From NCBI GenBank assembly GCA_021298935.1, contig JAJTHR010000039.1, forward strand, positions 1 through 6,046: a DNA stretch of 6,046 bases, read 5' to 3'. This stretch comes from Parachlamydia sp. GTDB taxonomy: Bacteria; Chlamydiota; Chlamydiia; Chlamydiales; Parachlamydiaceae. A program made the position numbers and the translations under genes. The notes beneath the pieces were generated by a model. The model did no database searches. It was not told the origin of the DNA and worked only from the letters and a program-made list of their open reading frames with translations. Of the stretch, positions 1-5,407 are shown in pieces; position 1 is the first letter of the stretch, and every line of letters starts with the position of its first letter.

Positions 1-74
1 ATCTGAGTTCATATAAATTTTTCCTTTTATAATCGCTAGTTATGAGGAAACTATGATCTCAGATCTTTTTATTT
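1..74 (+). terminator. Imperfect inverted repeat followed by T-rich tract
   Basis: Bases 1-13 and 52-64 pair as an inverted repeat with 12 of 13 positions complementary (arms ATCTGAGTTCATA and TATGATCTCAGAT). The closing arm is followed at once by CTTTTTATTT. It could be an intrinsic terminator of a plus-strand gene left of the window, or the right part of a larger palindromic repeat, since the left arm starts on the first base. The 38-base loop is long for a terminator, so the call is weak. Confidence 0.3.
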
Positions 75-131
75 ATATTAAGTGAATAAATTATTAACAC
101 ATTCACTGATTATTAATTTACAGACAATATG

Positions 132-1112
132 TTACACTACCCCGGGGTCGCCTGGATTAATTTTTTCTTTGATTTTCTTACTTTCTTCGACTTCCTTAGT
201 TTCTTCATCAAATTCACTATTTACTTCCTCAAAGCCATCGATTTTAACTTCGTTCACGTCGCTGACTAGAATCTGGCTTTTAAGTGCTTCTTTTCTAATT
301 TCTCCCTTTTTTATTTCCTGGCTGACAATATCCTTATTTTGCTGGGTTTTTTTCTTATCCTCTTTAATATTATTCTCTTCTGCTATCTTACCCTTCTCTA
401 GAGTGCGAATTGTAGCCTTAATCTCCAAAATTTTACTTATTGGATTTTTTGAGAAATCTCCCCCATTCAATGACGGCCTGGGTTTTGCCTGTAATGCCCT
501 TTGCCTCATGTTTGTTTGATTTTTATTAATAGAAGGGCCTGTTGTTTTTGGACTTTCTTTTCTTGTTTCGAAAGCCTTTTTATGGAGCCCCTCTTCCATT
601 TTTTCAAATGTGTCATCATCCACAAGCAGTAAATCAAAAGAGGGATGACCCTCAATACTCATTTTTAAATGATCAAATTGTTCAAGATGCTCTTTTTTAA
701 GGACGAGAGCCTGCCGTCCATTATCTCGCATGATGACGATAAAAAAGGTGGCCGTAGTAGAAATCTCATTTTGAATCGGAACAAAGTGAACCTTTCCATC
801 TGTTTCTATAGGAATATAGGGAATGACTTCACTCGGGTTTAATCCACGCAGCATCGCCCGCTCTTTTGCTCCGGCTTCAATCGGTTGTGAGGGACGCAAT
901 TCAACAGTTTTTCTTTGAGAAGAGAGCTTAGTAGAGACGAACATAAAACTATTAAACCTTGATTGTGCCGCATCTTTTGTTTTAATAACTAATGGACGGG
1001 CCATTTCGACTAATTGGATTTTTCTTCCTTCGATTTGAGATAATTTCGCTAATGTATTTTCCTGTAAATCAGAAAAATGAGAAGGAGTCCCATGATGTTG
1101 ACTGACATTCAT
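132..1112 (-). CDS. Charged protein of unknown function, 326 aa (possible effector)
   Basis: I do not recognise a family. The chosen start is the ATG at 1112-1110, because AGAGG (minus strand, 1123-1119) lies six bases upstream. A TTG two codons earlier is possible but would abut that site. Residues about 1-175 look globular and mixed, with a hydrophobic stretch near 120-128 (STTATFFIVIMRD) that is too short for a clear membrane span, and an acidic LLLVDDDTFE segment near 161-170. Residues about 180-225 are low-complexity and rich in K, N, P and S. Residues about 226-320 are very rich in K and E with heptad-like spacing, suggesting a helical or coiled-coil tail, and the chain ends in GDPGVV. 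No signal peptide, catalytic motif or transmembrane helix is evident. The gene diverges from the 574-aa gene, which is similarly charged and unannotatable, so the two may share regulation. A secreted type III or IV effector is one possibility from composition and context only. Confidence 0.8.
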   Translation of the reverse strand: MNVSQHHGTPSHFSDLQENTLAKLSQIEGRKIQLVEMARPLVIKTKDAAQSRFNSFMFVSTKLSSQRKTVELRPSQPIEAGAKERAMLRGLNPSEVIPYIPIETDGKVHFVPIQNEISTTATFFIVIMRDNGRQALVLKKEHLEQFDHLKMSIEGHPSFDLLLVDDDTFEKMEEGLHKKAFETRKESPKTTGPSINKNQTNMRQRALQAKPRPSLNGGDFSKNPISKILEIKATIRTLEKGKIAEENNIKEDKKKTQQNKDIVSQEIKKGEIRKEALKSQILVSDVNEVKIDGFEEVNSEFDEETKEVEESKKIKEKINPGDPGVV

Positions 1113-1133
1113 AAACAACCTCTATTTAAATTA

Positions 1134-1162
1134 ATTATAAACAAAAATTAATTTAAATTTTA
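1134..1162 (-). promoter_or_regulatory. Candidate promoter of the 326-aa gene
   Basis: On the minus strand a perfect TATAAT lies at 1139-1134, 21 bases upstream of the ATG at 1112. The -35 position 17 bases further upstream (1162-1157) reads TAAAAT, a poor match. The surroundings are almost pure A/T, so a chance -10 match is quite possible. The location in a divergent intergenic region supports it. Confidence 0.35.
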
Positions 1163-1165
1163 AAT

Positions 1166-1195
1166 TTAATACAAAATAATTGTTTAATATATAAT
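1166..1195 (+). promoter_or_regulatory. Candidate promoter of the 574-aa gene and its operon
   Basis: A perfect TATAAT lies at 1190-1195, 23 bases before the ATG at 1219. The -35 region (TTAATA at 1166-1171, 18-base spacer) is weak. The segment between the two divergent candidate promoters (about 1148-1170) is built from ATTAATTTAAATTTTAAATTTAAT-like sequence that is nearly self-complementary. It may simply reflect A/T richness or may be a shared operator. Confidence 0.4.
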
Positions 1196-1205
1196 GAAAT
1201 TAAAC

Positions 1206-1213
1206 AAGGGTGG
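1206..1213 (+). promoter_or_regulatory. Ribosome binding site deciding the start at 1219
   Basis: AAGGGTGG ends five bases before ATG 1219. A GTG at 1210 would extend the frame by three codons but falls inside this purine-rich site, so ATG 1219 is the better start. Confidence 0.55.
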
Positions 1214-1218
1214 TTTAT

Positions 1219-2943
1219 ATGACAATTGGTTCAGATACAAGTCCCCTCGTTCCGGCTCCTGTGTCAATTGATGCCTCGCTGCCTGTGTCTGATAAAATGG
1301 AATCACAAAAAAACCTGCAAGATCCAATCAGCGTCCTTGCTCAGCAACAGTTGTCCGTTGTTAAAGAGAGCGATAAAGCATTTAAAGCTTCAAGCTCTAG
1401 CTCATCAAATGATGATGATGTGTTTTTTACTGGTTCATCGAGTTCCTCGTCCGTTAGTGATGACGAGGTGGAACTTGAAGCCACTTACACTGAGCCAGTG
1501 ATTATTCCAAGTGATGTGGATCCAACACGCCCCCCCCAACAAATTATTAAAGATCAATTGGGGGATGCAAATATTTTAAGAATGACAAATTCAATCGATC
1601 AGGCTTTAAGGGAGGAAGTCCAGACTGGCAAAATTCCTCAAATTCCCTTCGATACCTACGTAAACTCATCAACCGGACGGACCGATTATCGATTTCCTGT
1701 AGAGTTTACTGTACAGGCAACAAATGAAAATGGAGATCCAATTCAGCTAACGCTCGAGCGTCAATTTTATGTCAGTGCTTCGAACGAAAAAGATGCCCTT
1801 GTCGCACTGCATGGCGCCTTAAAAGCAATACAGAATGTGGTTAAAAGTAATGACGAAGAAAAAATGAATACTGCACGTTTTGATGTGACCTTAAATCGCA
1901 ATCTCCAAGGCGAAACAACCGGATTGAAAGCCGTCCGTGCCAATGACAAGATAGCCTATCAACCTGATGAGACTTCGAAAAAAATTTATGAATTACGGGA
2001 TGACAAGATTTTCCACAAAATCAGGGATAAGGATAAGGAAAAAGATGTGCAAGGAAGCCGCCTATCTAAACAGCAACGCTTGCTGCACCACGTAACTTTA
2101 GTCAGGGAACGGGCCATCGAGGAAAGTATTACAGACCCAGAAAGCCTTGTCTCTAACAATCAAGCAGCCATCCATTCAAATCACGAGAAATTCCAAAAAA
2201 TTAAAACCAATCTTGAGAAACTTCCTATTACGAGTTGGATGGCGGACCCAAAAAGATCCGAGAAAGAAGAGCGATTTCATGCAGATGCAAAAAAACACAT
2301 GCTTACTGAACAACAATTTGAAGCAGCGATAAAGGAAGCGCCTCTCGGTTTAAAAAATGTCCTTCATGAAGAACACCTTCAGGCAAAAATCGGAATAAAA
2401 AATAAAGAATATGAAGAACACAAAAAAGGAATTGAAGACTTAAAAAAAGCAAGAGAAACAATCACTGCCGATCCAACATTAAGCGGAGTTTCTGATCATA
2501 TTAAAGCTGAAATGAAAAAGATTGAAGAAGGCATGCGAGAAAAATTTGACGCGCCGCTTGATGCTACAAGCCTGACCCTTTTGAATAATTTATGGATTGA
2601 TGAGATGAAACAAGAGGAGGCAGCCTTAGATAAAATGGAGATCGACCTCCAATTATTGGCTGATGCCAAAAAAAATTATGAAAACGAAGTCAAAGATTAT
2701 TATCAGCAAAGAGGAGAGCTGGCTGCCCTTCACAATGATTCGCTAGCTTTAAACGAGCAGCTAAAAGAACTAAATACCGGACTGCAAAAGGGAACAACAT
2801 TCTCAGATCTCCACGCCATTCCTGCAAAAGATAAAATACAAGAAGGAGCTAAGAAAATTGCCGATGGCCTAAGCGAAGAAATGGCATTTTTAAAGCAATT
2901 TGAAACGCCCCATAAGGTCGTTGTCGGGCTAACAAAGGATTAA
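1219..2943 (+). CDS. Charged coiled-coil-rich protein of unknown function, 574 aa (possible effector)
   Basis: No family is recognised. Visible layout: residues 1-55 are polar with no signal peptide. Residues 58-63 are six serines followed by NDDD, and residues 73-78 are six serines followed by VSDDEVE. These two serine/acid patches are separated by VFFTG and look like a flexible linker with casein-kinase-2-like sites. Residues about 95-245 look globular and beta-containing (QIPFDTYVNSSTGRTDYRFP, then VEFTVQATNENG, then RQFYVSASNEKDALVALHGA). Residues about 255-570 are rich in K, E and Q and almost wholly helical, with long heptad-like runs, for example about 385-445 and 460-525, predicting extended coiled coils. 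An eight-cytosine run interrupts the coding sequence at 1530-1537. The gene heads a tight plus-strand series: a 39-aa frame starts four bases after its stop. Composition and context suggest a secreted or structural protein of a host-associated bacterium, but nothing here proves it. Confidence 0.85.
   Translation: MTIGSDTSPLVPAPVSIDASLPVSDKMESQKNLQDPISVLAQQQLSVVKESDKAFKASSSSSSNDDDVFFTGSSSSSSVSDDEVELEATYTEPVIIPSDVDPTRPPQQIIKDQLGDANILRMTNSIDQALREEVQTGKIPQIPFDTYVNSSTGRTDYRFPVEFTVQATNENGDPIQLTLERQFYVSASNEKDALVALHGALKAIQNVVKSNDEEKMNTARFDVTLNRNLQGETTGLKAVRANDKIAYQPDETSKKIYELRDDKIFHKIRDKDKEKDVQGSRLSKQQRLLHHVTLVRERAIEESITDPESLVSNNQAAIHSNHEKFQKIKTNLEKLPITSWMADPKRSEKEERFHADAKKHMLTEQQFEAAIKEAPLGLKNVLHEEHLQAKIGIKNKEYEEHKKGIEDLKKARETITADPTLSGVSDHIKAEMKKIEEGMREKFDAPLDATSLTLLNNLWIDEMKQEEAALDKMEIDLQLLADAKKNYENEVKDYYQQRGELAALHNDSLALNEQLKELNTGLQKGTTFSDLHAIPAKDKIQEGAKKIADGLSEEMAFLKQFETPHKVVVGLTKD
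2935..2939 (+). promoter_or_regulatory. Ribosome binding site for the 39-aa frame
   Basis: AAGGA eight bases before ATG 2948, lying within the last codons of the upstream gene. Its presence is the main reason to accept the very short frame as a gene. Confidence 0.45.
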
Positions 2944-2947
2944 AACA

Positions 2948-3067
2948 ATGTTAAGACGTTTATTAAGGCCCTTTGCTACCCAGATTGTAGAAGTTCTTAT
3001 CCTTCGCCTTGTGCTCCCTTACGCATGGAAAATCCTACAACGGGTGGTCAATCGCATTTTGAAATAG
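2948..3067 (+). CDS. Small basic amphipathic protein, 39 aa
   Basis: An ATG-to-TAG frame fills the space between the 574-aa gene and the dehydrogenase almost exactly: four bases after one stop and nine before the next start. It has its own AAGGA site, and its TAG is part of the AGGAGG that serves the dehydrogenase, an arrangement typical of translational coupling. The product is MLRRLLRPFA, then a hydrophobic helix-like stretch (residues 11-27, including VEVLILRLVLPYAW), then a basic tail ending NRILK. There are seven arginine/lysine residues and one acid, so it could be a membrane-associating amphipathic peptide, a small membrane protein or a leader. No family is recognised. The alternative is that it is only a spacer that happens to be open; 40 codons is not long enough to exclude that. 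Confidence 0.45.
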   Translation: MLRRLLRPFATQIVEVLILRLVLPYAWKILQRVVNRILK

Positions 3068-3071
3068 GAGG
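3066..3071 (+). promoter_or_regulatory. Strong ribosome binding site of the dehydrogenase
   Basis: A perfect AGGAGG lies five bases before ATG 3077 and overlaps the TAG of the 39-aa frame. It fixes the dehydrogenase start and argues for an organism that uses canonical Shine-Dalgarno initiation. Confidence 0.8.
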
Positions 3072-3076
3072 TCTTT

Positions 3077-4087
3077 ATGAAAGCAGTTGTTTTTCATGCT
3101 CCTAAAAAAGTTCAGGTAGACAATGTGGATGACCCGATCATTCAGGATGACAATGATATCATTGTCAAAGTCACTTCCACAGCAATATGCGGCTCAGACT
3201 TGCATATCTACAATGGCTTCATTCCCCAACTTAAAAATATGATTCTTGGTCATGAATTCATGGGGGAAGTCGTGGAAGTGGGGAAAAATATTTCACACCT
3301 AAAAAAGGGAGACCGCGTCGTTGTTCCCTTCCCTATCTCATGCGGGCACTGTTTTTTTTGCACCCATTCCTTGCCCGTCCATTGTGAAAATTCTAACCCC
3401 AACTACGGCCCCGAAGGGGAAATTCTAACACAAAAAGGGGCTGCCTTATTTGGTTATACCGATCTTTATGGAGGCTACTCAGGCGGTCAGGCAGAATTTG
3501 TAAGGGTACCTTATGCCAATTTCGGTCCACGGAAAATTGAAAGTGATTTGACCGATGAAGAGGTCTTATTTTTAACAGATATTTTTCCCACCGGTTGGTC
3601 GGCTGTCGATTGGGCAGAAATAAAAGGGGGTGAGACCGTAGCCGTGTTTGGATGCGGACCGGTCGGCATTATGGCGCAAAAAGCGGCATGGCTGCGCGGG
3701 GCCAAACGGGTGATCGGGATTGATATTCTTGATTACCGGCTGGATATGGCCAGAAAAGCCGCGGGTGTAGAAGTTTTGAACTATAACGATCATGTGGTAG
3801 AAAGAATACGCGACATGACAGAGGGTCGAGGAGCCGATGTGTGCATCGATGCAGTCGGCATGGAAGCCCATCGGTCCGTCTTTGATAAGGCGCTCAATTT
3901 ACTTAGCATGCAAGTGGGCTCAATCGATGCATTGCGTGCCTGCATCAGCGCGGTGCGGCGTGGAGGGACTATTTCTATTGTGGGCGTCTATGCCACATCC
4001 TACCATCGATTTCCGCTTGGACAGCTGTTTGATAAAGGGATCACCCTAAGAATGGGCCAGGGTCTCGTCCAAAGATACATCGATTAG
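3077..4087 (+). CDS. Zinc-dependent alcohol/formaldehyde dehydrogenase-like protein, 3'-truncated (336 aa)
   Basis: This is a medium-chain dehydrogenase/reductase of the formaldehyde-dehydrogenase-like zinc group, expected to oxidise an alcohol or hydrated aldehyde with NAD+ in the cytosol. Catalytic-zinc ligands are visible: C38 in AICGSD, H59-E60 in LGHEF, and probably D168 in LTDIFPTGW. Structural-zinc cysteines are C89, C92, C95 and C103. The nucleotide-binding Rossmann motif is GCGPVG (192-197), with D216 at the end of the second strand, which favours NAD+ over NADP+. Family members usually have about 380-390 residues; this frame stops at 336 on TAG 4085-4087, straight after VQRYID. The missing C-terminus is found at 4257-4391, beyond a 160-bp element, and restoring it gives 383 residues. 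The lost part belongs to the catalytic-domain return and C-terminal segment, so the product is probably inactive. The gene is the third in a tight plus-strand series. The substrate cannot be told from sequence. Confidence 0.9.
   Translation: MKAVVFHAPKKVQVDNVDDPIIQDDNDIIVKVTSTAICGSDLHIYNGFIPQLKNMILGHEFMGEVVEVGKNISHLKKGDRVVVPFPISCGHCFFCTHSLPVHCENSNPNYGPEGEILTQKGAALFGYTDLYGGYSGGQAEFVRVPYANFGPRKIESDLTDEEVLFLTDIFPTGWSAVDWAEIKGGETVAVFGCGPVGIMAQKAAWLRGAKRVIGIDILDYRLDMARKAAGVEVLNYNDHVVERIRDMTEGRGADVCIDAVGMEAHRSVFDKALNLLSMQVGSIDALRACISAVRRGGTISIVGVYATSYHRFPLGQLFDKGITLRMGQGLVQRYID
4085..4087 (+). other. Premature TAG stop in the dehydrogenase
   Basis: The frame reads ...RYI D, then TAG, then CTG CTT. 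Relatives usually have glutamate here (RYIDEL-type sequence), so a single G-to-T change of GAG would explain it. It lies before the inserted element and is therefore an independent lesion. Confidence 0.65.
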
Positions 4088-4091
4088 CTGC

Positions 4092-4257
4092 TTATACCAT
4101 TTCCCAAAAATAAAACCATAAAGTTGACTTGTCAGCGCTTCAGATTTAAAAGATCTTTTCGAAGTTGATATTTTTGAATATCAACAAGGAGAGATCTTTT
4201 AAAGATGAAGGTGATCACAAGTCAAATTTATGATTTTAATTTCGGGAAATGGTATTA
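4092..4257. repeat. TTA target-site duplication flanking the palindromic element
   Basis: TTA occurs at 4092-4094 and again at 4255-4257, directly outside symmetrical element ends. Deleting one copy plus the element joins CTG-CTT-ACC-CTT-GTG in the dehydrogenase reading frame, which independently confirms the boundary and a 3-bp duplication. Confidence 0.8.
4095..4254. mobile_element. 160-bp palindromic MITE-like element
   Basis: A non-coding element with nested inverted repeats. The outer arms 4095-4132 and 4217-4254 match at 34 of 38 positions and end in TACCATTTCCC / GGGAAATGGTA. A second perfect pair of 12 bases is TTTAAAAGATCT (4145-4156) with AGATCTTTTAAA (4192-4203). The core is a perfect 8-bp hairpin, GTTGATAT (4164-4171) with ATATCAAC (4178-4185), around a six-base loop. 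The whole element can fold into one long hairpin. It carries no transposase and must be moved in trans. The 3-bp TTA duplication would fit some IS5-superfamily groups, but the ends do not resemble those of the IS at the right of this window. It has split the dehydrogenase gene. Confidence 0.85.
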
Positions 4258-4391
4258 CCCTTGTGCAGGAAAGAAAAGTCGTACTTAATGACATCATCAC
4301 CCATCGCCTGCCGCTGGAAGAAGCGCCCCATGCCTATGACATCTTTAACAACAAGGAAGATAACTGCGTAAAAGTAGTCTTAAAACCTTAA
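4257..4391 (+). pseudogene. Displaced C-terminal 44 codons of the zinc dehydrogenase
   Basis: Read in the frame that begins with ACC at 4257, this stretch encodes TLVQERKVVLNDIITHRLPL followed by EEAPHAYDIFNNKEDNCVKV and VLKP, then TAA. The ITHRLPLEEAPHAYDIFNNKED pattern is the standard C-terminal signature of medium-chain zinc dehydrogenases, so this is the missing end of the gene at 3077. It has no start codon or ribosome binding site in frame and is probably not translated. Its good conservation suggests the disruption is recent. Its TAA (4389-4391) overlaps the stop of the convergent LRR gene. Confidence 0.88.
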
Positions 4392-5194
4392 AATGATTTT
4401 TCAATCGTTGTGTAGCGACCAATGTGATAAACATTGCTTTTAGGAACATTGGGACATCGATAGACAATCAACCATTCAAGACTTTGACTGAGCGACAGCA
4501 TTTTAATCCCTTCGTCGGTAATTTGAATGCACCGGCTTAAGTTTAACGCCTTAAGCTTCTTCATTTCAGATAGCTGGTGCATCCCCTTGTCAGTCAATTC
4601 AGGGCATAGCGACAGATCGAGCTTGGTAATGTTCAACTCCCTCAATACACTCAAATCATCATCAATAGGCGTTTCATTTAACCTTAAAGTTATCAATTGG
4701 GTTAGGGATGAGAGGTGGGCGATTCGATTGCTTCCAATCAAACGGCATCCTGAAAGATTGAGGCTTTCCAGTAACGTCAATTTTGATAAATGGGGGGGCG
4801 CTTTTGTCACATTAATGCATTTGGAAACATTTAAATGCTCCAATGACGTTAATTGACAGAGGGAATCAAAGCTCTCATCCTTAAGAGGCGTGTCCGATAA
4901 ATTGAGTGTCTGCAATCGATTAAAGGCTGTTAACGCCTTTAAGGCACGCTGACTCAATCGGAAATTATGCGACAAATCAAGCACTTTTAAATGGCATAAT
5001 CCCGTCAGCTCGATCACATCTTTTTCGCTCATTTGAGAGTGCGGCAGTCTTAGCTCCTCTAAATGGCCGCATGCTTGAATGAATTGAATGTCCCGTTTTT
5101 TTAACGGCTGATTACAGAGCAGTGAGCGTGCCTGATCAAAAAAACAAACTTGTTTTGGCAGGCCGCCCTTTCGGTCCTGAAGGTCTACGTACAT
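4388..5194 (-). CDS. Leucine-rich-repeat protein, 268 aa
   Basis: About nine tandem repeats of 22-25 residues cover residues about 42-262, with consensus xxLxxLxLSxCxxITDxGIxxL. Clear examples are LKVLDLSHNFRLS, LQTLNLSDTPLKD, LEHLNVSKCINVT, LESLNLSGCRLIG, ITKLDLSLCPELTDKGM and LKALNLSRCIQITDEGI. This is the cysteine-containing, RNI-like repeat found in eukaryotic F-box proteins and in effectors of amoeba-associated bacteria; it normally forms a curved protein-binding surface. The first 40 residues are not repeats and show no F-box that I can recognise, no signal peptide and no membrane span. ATG 5194 is chosen; a TTG at 5209 would add five residues, but neither start has a well-spaced ribosome site (AAAAGG lies only three bases before the ATG). 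The true N-terminus may have been lost when the palindromic element at 5225-5392 arrived. A run of seven G on the plus strand (4792-4798) lies within the gene. A host-interaction role is inferred, not shown. Confidence 0.85.
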   Translation of the reverse strand: MYVDLQDRKGGLPKQVCFFDQARSLLCNQPLKKRDIQFIQACGHLEELRLPHSQMSEKDVIELTGLCHLKVLDLSHNFRLSQRALKALTAFNRLQTLNLSDTPLKDESFDSLCQLTSLEHLNVSKCINVTKAPPHLSKLTLLESLNLSGCRLIGSNRIAHLSSLTQLITLRLNETPIDDDLSVLRELNITKLDLSLCPELTDKGMHQLSEMKKLKALNLSRCIQITDEGIKMLSLSQSLEWLIVYRCPNVPKSNVYHIGRYTTIEKSF

Positions 5195-5224
5195 CAGCCT
5201 TTTCAACAATGAGTATTCATTGGA

Positions 5225-5392
5225 GGTATACCGCGCGCGGGTAGGCTCTTAAATTTTTGGCGGCGAGATTTTATGTCCCAGTGCATTGCGGAGATCGCAG
5301 CAAACTTGGATAAGTTAGCAAGATCGAGCAATGAGCTGGGACGCAAAAGATGCCGATGAAAAATTTAAAGACCTATCCGCGCGTGGTATACC
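5225..5392. repeat. 168-bp palindromic element bounded by GGTATACC
   Basis: The two halves are inverted copies of each other. The outer 21 bases match at 19 positions (GGTATACC-G/A-CGCGCGG-G/A-TAGG). Further in are a shared TTAAATTTTT, then GTCCCAG (5275-5281) with CTGGGAC (5336-5342), CATTGC (5284-5289) with GCAATG (5328-5333), and AACTT-GGAT-AAGTT at the centre. The transcript or single strand would fold into one long imperfect hairpin. It is unrelated in sequence to the element at 4095-4254 and has GC-rich ends. GGTATACC is itself a palindrome, so it is both inverted and direct at the ends and could be terminal sequence or an 8-bp duplication. It lies in the upstream region of the LRR gene and of the divergent gene at 5581. 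It is likely a MITE-like or REP/BIME-like dispersed repeat; copy number cannot be seen here. Confidence 0.75.
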
Positions 5393-5407
5393 AACAAAAT
5401 AAATACA

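Noticed and set aside
81..107. AGTGAAT / ATTCACT inverted repeat as terminator of the 326-aa gene
   Set aside because: Only seven A/T-rich pairs with a 13-base loop and no T-tract in the minus-strand direction.
82..519. Open frame of 145 codons on the plus strand with hydrophobic, serine-rich product
   Set aside because: It is antisense to the lysine/glutamate-rich tail of the 326-aa gene; such tails give L/F/S-rich antisense frames automatically. It lacks a ribosome site and domain features.
3511..3871. Two minus-strand frames of 64 and 99 codons
   Set aside because: They lie opposite the well-supported dehydrogenase frame and show no family features or ribosome sites.
4205..4288. ATG frame of 27 codons starting inside the palindromic element and running into the dehydrogenase tail
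   Set aside because: It is out of frame with the dehydrogenase, its purine-rich site is 10 or more bases too far, and it depends on the accidental junction.
4527..4856. Plus-strand frame of 109 codons
   Set aside because: It is antisense to the LRR repeats, which clearly form the real coding strand.
4095..5392. The two palindromic elements as a CRISPR-like or paired repeat system
   Set aside because: They share no sequence, and there are no short direct repeats with regular spacers or associated genes.
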